64,000 nt of DNA from DATEDA01 sp963827595 (GCA_963827595.1 CAWHBT010000007.1:62001-126000); one strand, 5' to 3'; counted from the first letter of the stretch, positions 8,578 through 17,703 are shown. Notes: generated from the sequence alone by a model not told the origin. Numbers and translations are program-made.

Positions 8578-11500
8578 ATGCGCAAGCTCCTCTGGGCCAC
8601 GTTCGCCCTCCTGCTGCTCGCAACCGTCGGCGGCTGGCTCGCCGTCGGATGGCTCACGACGAGCGAGCGCGCCGTCGCGTGGCTCGCGGCCGAGCTCGCT
8701 AGAGCTTCCGGCGGCTCGCTCGAGATCAGCGATGCGCGCGGCACGCTGGGCGGCACGGTCCGCATCGGCCAGCTCCGCTACGAGGACGAAGACTTCCGCG
8801 TGACCGCGCGCGCGGTGGAGATCGAGCCCGCGCTCGTCGCCGTGCTCGCGCGCCGGGCGGTGCTCAGGCGCCTCGCCGCGCGCGAGCTCGAAATCGTGGT
8901 CAAGCCGACCCCCGCCAAGCTGCCGGATTCGCTCGCCGTGCCGCTCGACGTCGCAGTCGAGCGGGTCGCGATCGACCGTATCGCGCTGCGGGTCGAGCCT
9001 GAGGAGGAGCTCGCTTTCACTGCGGTCGCGCTCGCCTACGAGGCGACGGCGACGGGGCACTTCGTCCGTAACCTGCAGGCGACGACGCCGTTCGGCGCGC
9101 TCGCGGGATCGGGTTCGCTCGGCGCCGCGCGCCCGTTCGCCGCAACCGCCGCGCTGTCGCTCGCCCGCGAGGACGCGACGCTGCCGCTCCGCGCAGGCGC
9201 GAAGCTGGACGGAACCCTCGAGCGGTTCGAAATCACGCTCGGCGGCGAGATCGCGAGCGCGGCGATCAACGCCCGCGCCCGACTCGCGCCGTTCGCGCAC
9301 CGCTGGCTGGAAGAGGCGGCGCTCCGGGTCGCCGACCTCGATCCCGCCCGGCTCGACCCGGCGCTGCCCCGCGCGCGGCTCGCGATCGGCGTCCAGGCGG
9401 CGAGCCGCGACGACGGCGCCATCGCGGGCACGCTCCACGTGAAGAACGCCGCGCCGGGCACGATTGGCGACCAGCGGCTGCCCGTCGTCTCGCTCGCCTC
9501 ACCGTTCGCGTGGCAGGGCGGCGCGCTCGCACTGACTGCGCTTGCTGCCGACCTCGGCGCCGCCGGCAGCGCGTCCGGCGCCGCGCGCGTCGCGCGCGAG
9601 CGCGCCACGCTCGACCTCGCGGTGAAGCGCCTCGACCTGCGGGCGCTGCACCGGCCGCTCCGCGCCACGCGCCTCGACGGCGCGATCGCCGCTTCGGTCA
9701 CCGCGTCCACCCAGGAGCTCCGGGCGAAGCTCGCCCAGGCGGGCATGCGGTTCGAGCTCGACGGGACGCGCCAGGGGGAGGCGTTCACGGTGAAGCGGTT
9801 CGTCGCCGCGGCGGGCGGCGGGACGCTCACCGGCGAGGGCGTGGTCGGGCTGGGCGGCACCCGGCGGTTCGACGCCCGCGCGCAGCTCGCGCAGTTCGAT
9901 CCCGCGGCGTTCGGCGACTACCCGAGCGCGCGCATCAACGCCGAGCTCGCCACCACCGGCGAGCTCGCGCCGCAATGGCGGGCCGAAGTACGGTTCGACG
10001 TCCGCGACAGCCGCTGGCGCACCGCGCCGCTCGCCGGCGGCGGCCGCTTCGCCGCCACGGCGTCGGCGGTGCGCGACGCCGACGCGTCGCTGCGCATCGG
10101 CGCGAACCGGCTCGCCGTGCAGGGCGCGCTCGGCCGCCCGGAGGATGCGCTCGCGGTCTCGCTCGTCGCGCCGCAGCTCGCGGAGCTGGATCCGCGTCTC
10201 GGCGGGCGCGCGACCGTCAAGGGCACGCTCCGCGGCGGGCTCGAGCGGCCGGCGGTGGAAGTGGACGCGACTGCCGAGCGGCTCGAAGCGCCCGGCGGCT
10301 ATCGGGCGGCCTCGCTCGTCGCGCGCGGATCGCTGTCGCCGGACGCGGATCCGCGGGTCGAGCTCGACGCGACAGCGAACGGACTGAGCGCGGGGCGATT
10401 CACGCTCGCGGCGGCGACGGCGAAGGCGACCGGGAGCTTCGCGCGGCACGTCGTCGACCTGACCGCGGCCGGCGGCGACGTCGACCTCGCGGCGCGCCTC
10501 GTCGGCCGCTGGCGCGGCGCTGAGGGCTGGTCGGGCGCGGTCGAGACGCTCGCGAACCGCGGACGCTTCCCGACCCGGCTCAACGCGCCGGTCGCGGTCG
10601 AGATCGCGCCGGGACGGATCTTCGTCGGCGCTGCGGACGTCGAGCTCGGCGAGGGGCACTTCCGGCTGGCGCGGCTCCGCTGGGAGCGCGGCCGCCTCTC
10701 GACCGAGGGAGAGTTCACCGGCGTCGCGGTCGCACGCTATCTCGCGCTTCTCGGGGCGCCTCCGGAGGTGTCCTCGACGCTCGCCCTACGCGGCGCGTGG
10801 TCGCTGGACGCCACCCCCCGCCTGAACGGCACGCTCAGCCTCGCGCGCGAGTCGGGCGACCTCGCGGCCGGCGACTCGCCCCGGGTGCCGCTCGAGCTCA
10901 CGCGGCTCGAGCTGCAAGCGCGCGTCGTCGATGATGCGGTGACCGGCACCGCGGCGCTCGCGGCGCAGCGGCTCGGCACCGCGAACGCGAGCTTCGACGT
11001 CGGCCGGGCGCCGAACGCCGCGCCCGGGACGCTCTCGGCCGATGCGCCGCTCGCGGCGCGCGCGACCGCCGCGATCGCGTCGCTCCGGCCCCTCCGCGTG
11101 CTCGTCGGCGAGACCGCGCTCCTCGATGGCGCGCTGAACGCGTCGCTCGCGGCGAGCGGCACGGTGCGGTCCCCGCTCGTCACCGGGCGCCTCGACGGCA
11201 GCGGGCTCGCGCTCGAGATCCCGCAGCACGGAGTGCGGCTCGTGAAAGGCGTGCTCGCGGCGACGCTCGACGCCGACGCGCTCCGTCTCGAGCGCTTCGA
11301 GATCCAAGGCGGCGAAGGGCGCCTCGTGGCGAGCGGCACCGCGCCGCGCGCCGGCGATACCCAGCTCGCCTGGCGGGCCGAAGCGTTGCGCCTCTTCGGG
11401 CTGCCCGATCGCCGCCTCACCGTGGACGGCGCCGGCAAGCTCGCGATCGTGCAGGGGCAGCTCGTGCTCGAGGGCGCGCTCGCCGCGCGCGAGGGCTACT

Positions 11501-12318
11501 TCGAGTTCGGCCGCAGCCGCGGCGGGACGCTCGGTGAGGACGTGGTCGTGGTCGGGCGGCCGGCGAAGCCCGCCGCGCGCGGGCCGCGCGACCGGACGCC
11601 GCTCAAGGCGACGCTCGATCTCGACCTCGGGCCGAACTTCCGCGTGGTCGGGGCGGGGCTCGACACGGGGCTCGTCGGTAAGCTGCGCGTCGCCACGCGC
11701 GACAGCGGCGAGCCCGTCGGCAAGGGCGAGATCAGCGCCGTGCGCGGGCTCTATTTCTTCCTGGGGCAGCGGCTCGAGATCGAGCGCGGGCGGCTGATCT
11801 TCGACGGCAGCCCGGTCACCGACCCGGCGCTCGACGTCTTCGCGCTCCGGCGCGGGCTCGCGGTCGAGCCGGGCGTGCAGCTCACCGGCACGCTGCGCAA
11901 CCCGCACGTCGAGCTCGTCTCGCGGCCGCCGCTGCCCGAAGGCGAGAAGCTCGCCTGGCTCGTGCTCGGCCGCGGGCTCGACACCGCCTCGGCGACCGAT
12001 GCGATCCTGCTGCAATCGGCGGCCGCTTCGCTCCTCGACGACGCCAACGCGATCCCGCTCGGCCGCCGCATCGCGCTGTCGATGGGGCTCGACGACATCG
12101 GCCTGAAGAGCGCCGGCGGGGGAAGCAGCGCTCAGGGTCAGGCCCTGACGGTCGGCAAGCGGCTTTCCGACCGGCTGTATCTCACCTTCGAGCAGGGGCT
12201 CGCGGCCGCGCGCACGATCCTGGGCCTCGAGTACCTGCTCGGCGGCGGGTTCCGCGTGCGCGCCTCGGGCGGGCACGATAGCGCGGTCGGGGTGTTCTAC
12301 ACGCGGTCGTGGGACTGA
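8578..12318 (+). CDS. tamB: Translocation and assembly module protein TamB
   Basis: The 1246-residue protein has an N-terminal membrane anchor (LLWATFALLLLATVGGWLAVG) and a very long periplasmic part made of repetitive beta-structure rich in Ala, Leu, Gly and Arg, the AsmA/TamB hydrophobic-groove fold. The C-terminal 350 residues match the TamB (DUF490) domain, with segments such as RDRTPLKATLDLDLGPNF, GLVGKLRV, EISAVRGLYFFLGQRLEIERG and PEGEKLAWLVLGRG. It ends with barrel-like strands (YTRSWD). TamB spans the periplasm and works with TamA, encoded directly upstream. The length agrees with beta-proteobacterial homologues. The next gene is convergent and only 4 bp away, so there is no room for a private terminator. 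Confidence 0.93.
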   Translation: MRKLLWATFALLLLATVGGWLAVGWLTTSERAVAWLAAELARASGGSLEISDARGTLGGTVRIGQLRYEDEDFRVTARAVEIEPALVAVLARRAVLRRLAARELEIVVKPTPAKLPDSLAVPLDVAVERVAIDRIALRVEPEEELAFTAVALAYEATATGHFVRNLQATTPFGALAGSGSLGAARPFAATAALSLAREDATLPLRAGAKLDGTLERFEITLGGEIASAAINARARLAPFAHRWLEEAALRVADLDPARLDPALPRARLAIGVQAASRDDGAIAGTLHVKNAAPGTIGDQRLPVVSLASPFAWQGGALALTALAADLGAAGSASGAARVARERATLDLAVKRLDLRALHRPLRATRLDGAIAASVTASTQELRAKLAQAGMRFELDGTRQGEAFTVKRFVAAAGGGTLTGEGVVGLGGTRRFDARAQLAQFDPAAFGDYPSARINAELATTGELAPQWRAEVRFDVRDSRWRTAPLAGGGRFAATASAVRDADASLRIGANRLAVQGALGRPEDALAVSLVAPQLAELDPRLGGRATVKGTLRGGLERPAVEVDATAERLEAPGGYRAASLVARGSLSPDADPRVELDATANGLSAGRFTLAAATAKATGSFARHVVDLTAAGGDVDLAARLVGRWRGAEGWSGAVETLANRGRFPTRLNAPVAVEIAPGRIFVGAADVELGEGHFRLARLRWERGRLSTEGEFTGVAVARYLALLGAPPEVSSTLALRGAWSLDATPRLNGTLSLARESGDLAAGDSPRVPLELTRLELQARVVDDAVTGTAALAAQRLGTANASFDVGRAPNAAPGTLSADAPLAARATAAIASLRPLRVLVGETALLDGALNASLAASGTVRSPLVTGRLDGSGLALEIPQHGVRLVKGVLAATLDADALRLERFEIQGGEGRLVASGTAPRAGDTQLAWRAEALRLFGLPDRRLTVDGAGKLAIVQGQLVLEGALAAREGYFEFGRSRGGTLGEDVVVVGRPAKPAARGPRDRTPLKATLDLDLGPNFRVVGAGLDTGLVGKLRVATRDSGEPVGKGEISAVRGLYFFLGQRLEIERGRLIFDGSPVTDPALDVFALRRGLAVEPGVQLTGTLRNPHVELVSRPPLPEGEKLAWLVLGRGLDTASATDAILLQSAAASLLDDANAIPLGRRIALSMGLDDIGLKSAGGGSSAQGQALTVGKRLSDRLYLTFEQGLAAARTILGLEYLLGGGFRVRASGGHDSAVGVFYTRSWD

Positions 12319-12322
12319 CCGG

Positions 12323-12940
12323 CTAGACGCGATAGAAGTCTGCCCGCTCCTCCACGCCCGCCTCGCGGAACGCCATCCGCCGTTTCTGGCACTGCGGACA
12401 GCGGCCGCAATGCACCGGGTAGCCGAGCAGGCACGAATAGGTCGTGTCGTAATCGACGCCGAGCTCCACGCCGCGCCGGACGACCTCGCTCTTCCCGAGG
12501 CTCACGTACGGGGTGCGCAGCTCGACGCCCCCGAGCAGCCCGCAGGTCAGCCGGAACTGCGCGAGGAACGCGTGCGACGCCGACGGATAGTCGAGCGTGT
12601 CGCCGTGGTTCACCGCCAGGTACAGCTTCGTCGCGCCGAGATTCGTCGCGTAGGACAGTCCAAGGCTCAGCGCGACGAGGTTCCGGTGCGGCAGCGGCAC
12701 GTGCGCCTTGCGGTCCTGGCCACGCCCGAAGGTCGCGCCGACCCGCGCGAGGTCGAGCGCGACGACCTCGACGCCGAGCGGCTCGCAATGACCGTCCGCC
12801 GCGCGGCGCTCGAGCGGCGCGGCGCGCTGGCCATAATCGATGAACAGCGCCTGGAGCTGCTCGCCGGCGCGGGCGAGCTGGTGGAGGAGGGTCGTGCTCT
12901 CGACGCCGCCGGAGGCGAGCAGGATCGCGGGGCCGTCCAT
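12323..12940 (-). CDS. queC: QueC-like 7-cyano-7-deazaguanine synthase
   Basis: The 205-residue protein is a PP-loop ATPase of the QueC family, which converts 7-carboxy-7-deazaguanine to preQ0 for queuosine synthesis. The N-terminal PP-loop reads LLASGGVESTTLL; the usual Asp of SGGxDS is Glu here. NHGDTLDYPSAS and the C-terminal zinc site CLLGYPVHCGRCPQC, with four Cys, are present. It is slightly shorter than typical QueC (220-240). The start ATG at 12940 places the PP-loop at the usual distance. It diverges from the ferredoxin-like gene with a 39-bp gap. Other queuosine genes are not in the window. The Asp-to-Glu change leaves some doubt that it is the canonical enzyme. Confidence 0.8.
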   Translation of the reverse strand: MDGPAILLASGGVESTTLLHQLARAGEQLQALFIDYGQRAAPLERRAADGHCEPLGVEVVALDLARVGATFGRGQDRKAHVPLPHRNLVALSLGLSYATNLGATKLYLAVNHGDTLDYPSASHAFLAQFRLTCGLLGGVELRTPYVSLGKSEVVRRGVELGVDYDTTYSCLLGYPVHCGRCPQCQKRRMAFREAGVEERADFYRV

Positions 12941-12966
12941 GGCGCCGCGAAGCGTAGCACGCGGCT

Positions 12967-12972
12967 TATAAT
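12967..12972 (+). promoter_or_regulatory. Consensus -10 box (TATAAT) of the ferredoxin-like gene
   Basis: A perfect TATAAT ends 7 bases before the ATG at 12980, so the predicted transcript starts at or next to the start codon. The gap has no ribosome-binding sequence. This box would serve the ferredoxin-hydrolase-exporter unit. Confidence 0.6.
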
Positions 12973-12979
12973 CGCCTCG

Positions 12980-13288
12980 ATGAGCTACTACACGAGGCAC
13001 GTCTTTTTCTGCTGCAACCAGCGCGACGCCGGCGCGGCGTGCTGCCAGAACCACGACGCCGACGCGATGCGCACGTATTGCAAGGACCGCGTCAAGGAGC
13101 GCAAGCTCGCGGGGCCGGGCAAGGTCCGCGTGAACAAGGCCGGCTGCCTCGACCGATGCGAGGAAGGTCCGTGCGTCGTCGTGTACCCCGACGCCGTCTG
13201 GTACACCTACGTCGACAAGTCCGACATCGACGAGATCATCGAGGAGCACCTCGTCCACGGCCGGATCGTCGAGCGCCTGCGCCTATGA
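12980..13288 (+). CDS. (2Fe-2S) ferredoxin domain-containing protein
   Basis: This 102-residue protein is a thioredoxin-fold 2Fe-2S ferredoxin-like protein. It begins YYTRHVFFCCNQR and carries the downstream cluster loop VNKAGCLDRCEEGPCVVVYPD, matching the CxxxC loop of the thioredoxin-like ferredoxin family. An unusual CC at residues 20-21 (GAACCQNH) adds further Cys. The last segment, WYTYVDKSDIDEIIEEHL, is typical of the family. The protein probably transfers electrons to an unknown partner in the cytosol. Its stop overlaps the ATG of the hydrolase gene (ATGA at 13285-13288), indicating translational coupling. A TATAAT 7 bases before ATG suggests a leaderless message. Confidence 0.88.
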   Translation: MSYYTRHVFFCCNQRDAGAACCQNHDADAMRTYCKDRVKERKLAGPGKVRVNKAGCLDRCEEGPCVVVYPDAVWYTYVDKSDIDEIIEEHLVHGRIVERLRL

Positions 13289-13932
13289 CCCGCAAGCCGG
13301 AGCGGGCGCTCGTCGCGGGCGCCGCCGGCGACATCGAGGTCGTCGTCGATCATCCGGCGGTGTTCCCGACCGAGGGCGCGGAAGAGGCGGCGCGCGGCGT
13401 CGCGCTCGTCGCCCATCCGCATCCGCTGTTCGGCGGGACGCTCGACAACAAGGTCGCGCAGACGCTGGCGAAGACCTTCACCGAGCTCGGCTACGTCGCG
13501 ATCCGGCCGAACTTCCGCGGCGTCGGCGCGAGCGCCGGCGAGCACGACCACGGCATCGGGGAGACCGACGACCTGGTGCGCGTCGTCGACTGGGCGCACG
13601 GGCGCTTCGGCCCGCTGCCGGTCGCGCTCGCGGGGTTCTCGTTCGGCGCCTACGTGCAGACGCGCGTTGCGAAGCGCGTGACGCCGGAGCGCATGGCGCT
13701 CGTCGGCGTGCCGGACGGGCTCGTGACCGGCGGCCGCACCTACCAGTCCGAGCCCGTGCCGCCCGATACGATCGTGATCCACGGCGAGCTGGACGAAACG
13801 GCGCCGCTCGCGAACACGCTCGCGTGGGCGCGGCCGCAGGAGCTGCCGGTCGTCGTCGTGCCCGGCGCGGACCACTTCTTCCATCGCAAGCTGCACCTCA
13901 TCAAGAACATCGTGAAGAGCCAGTGGCGATGA
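13285..13932 (+). CDS. Alpha/beta hydrolase (small serine hydrolase)
   Basis: The 215-residue protein has an alpha/beta-hydrolase fold. The oxyanion region AHPHPLFGGTLDNKV and NFRGVGAS are followed by the nucleophile elbow GFSFGAY (Ser near residue 118). The Asp appears in HGELDETAPL and the His in PGADHFFHRKL, completing the triad. This group is common in beta-proteobacteria next to NodI/NodJ-like genes; its substrate is unknown. The gene overlaps both neighbours by four bases (ATGA at each end), so it is cotranslated with the ferredoxin-like gene and the ABC ATPase gene. There is no signal peptide. Confidence 0.85.
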   Translation: MTRKPERALVAGAAGDIEVVVDHPAVFPTEGAEEAARGVALVAHPHPLFGGTLDNKVAQTLAKTFTELGYVAIRPNFRGVGASAGEHDHGIGETDDLVRVVDWAHGRFGPLPVALAGFSFGAYVQTRVAKRVTPERMALVGVPDGLVTGGRTYQSEPVPPDTIVIHGELDETAPLANTLAWARPQELPVVVVPGADHFFHRKLHLIKNIVKSQWR

Positions 13933-14879
13933 AGCAGGAGGCCCCTCGGCCCCCCATCCTCGCCTCGCGGGACGCGGTGCTCCGGGTGGAGCGGCTGCGC
14001 AAGCGTTACGGCGAGCTCGAGGTGGTCGCCGGGATCTCGTTCGCGATCCGTTCCGGCGAGTGCTTCGGGCTGCTGGGGCCGAACGGCGCGGGCAAGACGA
14101 CGACGCTCCGGCTCTGCCTCGGGCTGATCGCGCCCGAGAGCGGCGCAGTCGAGCTGATGGGCGAGCCGGTGCCGGCGCGGGCGCGCGAGGCGCGGCGCGC
14201 GGTCGGGGTCGTGCCGCAGATGGACAACCTCGATCCCGACTTCACCGTCGCGGAGAACCTGCTCGTCTACGGGCGCTACTTCGGCCTGCCGGACGCGACG
14301 CTCCGCCCGCGGCTCCCCGAGCTGCTCGAGTTCGCCGGCCTGGCGGGCCGCGCGGCGAGCCGCATCCAGACGCTGTCCGGCGGGATGCGGCGCCGGCTGA
14401 TGCTCGCGCGCGCGCTCGTGAACGATCCCGAGCTGCTGTTCATGGACGAGCCGACGACCGGGCTCGATCCCCAGGCGCGGCACGTGATCTGGGACCGCCT
14501 CCGGCAGCTGCTCGGGCGCGGCAAGACGATTCTCCTCACGACCCACTTCATGGAGGAGGCCGAGCGGCTTTGCGATCGGCTCGCGATCATGGACCGCGGC
14601 CGGTTCATCGTCGAGGGCAGCCCGCGCGAGCTGATCGCGCGCCACATCGAGCCGCACGTGATCGAGGTGCACGGCGACAGCCTCGATGCCTGGGCCGCCG
14701 CCGGCGCGGGCCTGTGCTCGCGCGTCGAGCGCAGCGGCGAGACCGCCTTCTGCTACACCGACGACGCGGCGCCGGTGATCGCGAGCCTGGAGCGCGCGGG
14801 CGGCCTGCGCTATCTCCACCGCGCCGCCAGCCTCGAGGACGTGTTCCTCAAGCTCACCGGGCGCGAGCTGCGGGACTGA
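13929..14879 (+). CDS. ABC transporter ATP-binding protein, NodI/DrrA type
   Basis: The 316-residue ATPase carries Walker A GPNGAGKTT, Q-loop VVPQMDNLDPDFT, signature LSGGMRRRLMLA, Walker B LLFMDEPTTGLDP and the H-loop TTHFMEEAERL. The sequence order and C-terminal extension match the NodI/daunorubicin-exporter group, which energises an ABC-2 permease. The permease gene follows two bases later. NodI in rhizobia exports Nod factors, but in free-living beta-proteobacteria these NodIJ-like pairs have no established substrate. The gene overlaps the hydrolase gene by four bases, so the start at 13929 is well supported by context. Confidence 0.9.
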   Translation: MKQEAPRPPILASRDAVLRVERLRKRYGELEVVAGISFAIRSGECFGLLGPNGAGKTTTLRLCLGLIAPESGAVELMGEPVPARAREARRAVGVVPQMDNLDPDFTVAENLLVYGRYFGLPDATLRPRLPELLEFAGLAGRAASRIQTLSGGMRRRLMLARALVNDPELLFMDEPTTGLDPQARHVIWDRLRQLLGRGKTILLTTHFMEEAERLCDRLAIMDRGRFIVEGSPRELIARHIEPHVIEVHGDSLDAWAAAGAGLCSRVERSGETAFCYTDDAAPVIASLERAGGLRYLHRAASLEDVFLKLTGRELRD

Positions 14880-14880
14880 G

Positions 14881-15663
14881 ATGAACCCGACCTACGCCCT
14901 GCCGCGCCTCTCGCTGCGCTTCGTCCCGGTCTGGCGCCGCAACTTCCTGGTGTGGCGGAAGCTCGCCACCTCGTCGGTGCTGTTCAACCTCGCCGACCCG
15001 ACGATCTACATGCTCGGCCTCGGCTACGGGCTCGGGGCGTTGCTCCCGGAGGTCGACGGCGTGCCGTACATCGCGTTCCTCGCCGCGGGGACGATCTGCT
15101 TCTCGACCACGAACACCGCGACGTTCGAGGCGATGTACTCGGCGTTCTCGCGCATGCACGTGCAGCGCACCTGGGACGCGATCGTCAACGCTCCGGTCGC
15201 GCTCGACGACGTCGTCCTCGCCGAGCTGGTGTGGGCCGCCTCCAAGAGCTGCCTCTCGGGGCTCGCGATCCTGATCGTCGTGTATGCCCTCGGGGTCGTG
15301 ACCTCGCCGCTCGCGCTGGTCGCGCTGGCGGTGGTGCCGCTCATCGGGCTCGCGTTCGGCGCACTCGGCCTCTGGATGACGGCGATCTCGCCGTCCTACG
15401 ACTTCTTCAGCTACTACTTCACCCTGGTCATCACGCCGATGGCGATGCTCTCCGGGGTATTCTTCCCGCTCGACCGGCTACCGACGCCGCTGCGGGTCGT
15501 GGCCGAGATCCTCCCGCTGTCGCACGCCATCGAGCTCGTGCGGCCGCTCACCTTCGGGACGCTGCCCGAGAACGTGCTCCTGCACGTCGCGGTGCTGCTT
15601 GCCTACGCGCTGGTCGGCTTCTATGCTGCGACCGCGCTGCTGAGGCGGAGGCTGGCTAGCTGA
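14881..15663 (+). CDS. ABC-2 type permease, NodJ-like
   Basis: The 260-residue integral membrane protein has six predicted helices. The N-terminal segment RNFLVWRKLATSSVLFNLADP and the motif LGYGLGALLP are typical of NodJ, and helix 5 contains SPSYDFFSYYFTLVITPMAMLSGVFFPLDRLP, the conserved ABC-2 exporter loop. It would form the channel for the NodI-like ATPase encoded immediately upstream (TGA-G-ATG junction). It closes a coupled run of four genes; hemJ begins 22 bp after its stop. The exported compound is unknown. Confidence 0.88.
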   Translation: MNPTYALPRLSLRFVPVWRRNFLVWRKLATSSVLFNLADPTIYMLGLGYGLGALLPEVDGVPYIAFLAAGTICFSTTNTATFEAMYSAFSRMHVQRTWDAIVNAPVALDDVVLAELVWAASKSCLSGLAILIVVYALGVVTSPLALVALAVVPLIGLAFGALGLWMTAISPSYDFFSYYFTLVITPMAMLSGVFFPLDRLPTPLRVVAEILPLSHAIELVRPLTFGTLPENVLLHVAVLLAYALVGFYAATALLRRRLAS

Positions 15664-15685
15664 TCGCGGGACTGCGCCCGTCCAA

Positions 15686-16105
15686 ATGCTCTGGATCAAG
15701 GCCCTGCACATCGTCTTCATGGTGACGTGGTTCGCGGGGCTCTTCTACCTGCCGCGGCTCTTCGTGTATCACGCGCTGGCGACCGACCGCGAGGGCGCCG
15801 AGCGCTTCAAGGTGATGGAGCGCAAGCTCTTCTTCGGCATCATGACGCCGGGCGCGGTGCTCACGATCGCGTTCGGCCTGTGGCTGTGGCTCGGGTACGG
15901 CATCGGCGCCGGCGCCGGCTGGCTGCACGCCAAGCTCGCCGTGGTGCTCCTGCTCGTCGCCTACCACGTCTGGTGCGGAAAGCTCCTCATGGACTTCAAG
16001 CGCGACCGCAACGCCCGGAGCCACGTCTGGTACCGGTGGTTCAACGAGGTGCCGGTCGTGCTCCTCCTGGCCGCGGTGATCCTCGCCGTCGTGAAGCCGA
16101 TCTGA
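15686..16105 (+). CDS. hemJ: Protoporphyrinogen oxidase HemJ (CopD family)
   Basis: The 139-residue membrane protein has four helices and matches HemJ, which oxidises protoporphyrinogen IX to protoporphyrin IX in haem synthesis. It opens WIKALHIVFMVTWFAGLFYLPR with conserved His8, and later has WLHAKLAVVLLLVAYH with Lys83, the family's other invariant residue. The length is standard (about 140). The stop codon overlaps the ATG of the threonine ammonia-lyase gene (TGATG at 16103-16107), suggesting coupled translation of two functionally unrelated proteins. hemL, another haem gene, lies about 40 kb away. Confidence 0.9.
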   Translation: MLWIKALHIVFMVTWFAGLFYLPRLFVYHALATDREGAERFKVMERKLFFGIMTPGAVLTIAFGLWLWLGYGIGAGAGWLHAKLAVVLLLVAYHVWCGKLLMDFKRDRNARSHVWYRWFNEVPVVLLLAAVILAVVKPI

Positions 16106-17313
16106 TGACCGTCACCGCGCAGTGCGTCCGCGAGGCAGCGGCGACGATCGCCGGAGCCGTCATGGAGACGCCGTGCCTCGCCTCGCGAACGCTGTCGCAG
16201 ATCACCGGCGCCGCGGTCTGGCTCAAGTTCGAGAACCTGCAGTTCACCGCGTCGTTCAAGGAGCGCGGCGCGCTGAACAAGCTCGCCGCCCTCGCGGCGG
16301 CCGAGCGCGCCGCCGGCGTGCTCGCGGTCTCGGCGGGCAACCACGCGCAGGCGGTCGCATACCACGCCCGCCGGCTCGGCATCAAGGCGGTGATCGTCAT
16401 GCCGCGGTTCACGCCGCACGTCAAGATCGAGCGCACGCGGGATCACGGCGCCGAGGTGATCCTGGAAGGCGAGACGTTCGACGAGGCGATGGCCGCCGGG
16501 CGCGTGCTGGCGAAGGCCCGCGGGCTCACCGTGGTGCATCCCTACGACGACGAGCGGGTCATCTGCGGCCAGGGGACCGTAGCGCTCGAGATGCTCGCCG
16601 CGCAGCCGGGGCTCGAGGTGCTGATCGTGCCGGTCGGCGGCGGCGGGTTGATCGCCGGCATGGCGGTCGCGGCGAAAAGCGTCGCGCCGGCGATCGAGCT
16701 CTACGGCGTGGAGACGAGCGGCTTTCCGGCGATGCGCTGCGCGCTGCACGGCGCGCCGGCCGCGTTCGCCGGCAGCACGATCGCCGAGGGCATCGCGGTC
16801 AAGGAGCCGGGCGCGCTCACGGTGCCGATCGTGCGCACGCTCGTGCGCGACGTGCTGCTGGTCGACGACGGCGACATCGAGCAGGCGATCGTCATGCTGC
16901 TGGAGATCGAGAAGACCGTGGTCGAGGGCGCGGGCGCGGCCGGACTCGCGGCGCTGCTGCGGCATCCGGAGCGCTTCCGCGGCCGCAAGGTCGGCGTCGT
17001 CCTCTCCGGCGGCAACATCGATCCGCTTCTCCTCTCCGACATCATCGAGCGCGGGATGGCGCGGTCCGGGCGGCTCGCGCGCCTGATGGTGGAGCTGCGC
17101 GACCTGCCCGGCGCGCTGGCGAAAGTCACGGCTTGCCTCGCCGCGGCGAACGCGAACATCGAGGAGGTCCACCATCAGCGCGCCTTCACGCACCTCCCGG
17201 TGCTCTCGGCCGAGGTGGAGTTCGTGCTGCAGACCCGCGGACCGGAGCATGTGGCCGAGATCGTTGCCGCGCTCGGTCGGGCGGGGTTCAAGGCGGTGGT
17301 GGTCGCCGATTGA
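16105..17313 (+). CDS. ilvA: Threonine ammonia-lyase (threonine dehydratase)
   Basis: This 402-residue PLP enzyme deaminates threonine to 2-oxobutanoate. Lys52 in ASFKERGALNK is the PLP lysine, VSAGNHAQAVAYHA is the substrate loop, and VPVGGGGLIAGMA is the phosphate-binding glycine loop. A C-terminal ACT domain (about 325-402, DLPGALAKVTACLAAANANIEEV) indicates allosteric control. The size fits the 400-residue single-ACT class (catabolic TdcB-like or YgkB-like), shorter than biosynthetic IlvA with two ACT-like parts; hence ilvA is used in the broad sense. The start overlaps the hemJ stop by one base. Confidence 0.9.
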   Translation: MTVTAQCVREAAATIAGAVMETPCLASRTLSQITGAAVWLKFENLQFTASFKERGALNKLAALAAAERAAGVLAVSAGNHAQAVAYHARRLGIKAVIVMPRFTPHVKIERTRDHGAEVILEGETFDEAMAAGRVLAKARGLTVVHPYDDERVICGQGTVALEMLAAQPGLEVLIVPVGGGGLIAGMAVAAKSVAPAIELYGVETSGFPAMRCALHGAPAAFAGSTIAEGIAVKEPGALTVPIVRTLVRDVLLVDDGDIEQAIVMLLEIEKTVVEGAGAAGLAALLRHPERFRGRKVGVVLSGGNIDPLLLSDIIERGMARSGRLARLMVELRDLPGALAKVTACLAAANANIEEVHHQRAFTHLPVLSAEVEFVLQTRGPEHVAEIVAALGRAGFKAVVVAD

Positions 17314-17371
17314 ATGCCGCCGCGCGAGCTACGCTGGCCGGCTAACGCGACCCTCCGCTCCGGAGACAACT

Positions 17372-17671
17372 ATGGCCCCAGATCCCACCCCGCCCGCCAG
17401 TGCTGACGCGCGCTCGGAGACCGTGCTGCGTCGTCTCTTGGGAGGTATGTCCATCTTCACCCTGGTGATGACGGTTCCACAGGTTCTGACCATCTGGGTC
17501 GGTCAGCAAGCGGCCGGAGTCTCGGTCTTGTCCTGGAGCGCGTATCTCCTGTCTGCCGTGCTCTGGTTCTGGTTCGGGATACAGAAGCGCGACAAGAACA
17601 TCTATTTGCCGTGTGTCGGGTGGATCGCACTAAACAGCGCTGTGATCGTGGGCGCCGTTGTCTATGGGTAG
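17372..17671 (+). CDS. SemiSWEET / MtN3-saliva family transporter
   Basis: The 99-residue protein has three membrane helices arranged as a PQ-loop unit (IFTLVMTVPQVLTIWVGQQA, SWSAYLLSAVLWFWFGI, LNSAVIVGAVVYG). Bacterial SemiSWEETs dimerise to carry sugars across the inner membrane; a small PQ-loop protein with other cargo is possible. The Pro-Gln in helix 1 and the Trp-rich second helix agree with the family. The N-terminal 20 residues are soluble. It precedes the creatininase-fold gene by 32 bp on the same strand, and the base composition around 17450-17700 is a little lower in GC than elsewhere. Confidence 0.85.
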   Translation: MAPDPTPPASADARSETVLRRLLGGMSIFTLVMTVPQVLTIWVGQQAAGVSVLSWSAYLLSAVLWFWFGIQKRDKNIYLPCVGWIALNSAVIVGAVVYG

Positions 17672-17703
17672 CCAGAACGGTCACTCGCACCAAGGAGGAC
17701 AGC

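Noticed and set aside
13929..15663. NodI/NodJ as evidence of nodulation ability
   Set aside because: The names reflect family similarity only. Nod factor synthesis genes are absent and such pairs occur in many free-living beta-proteobacteria.
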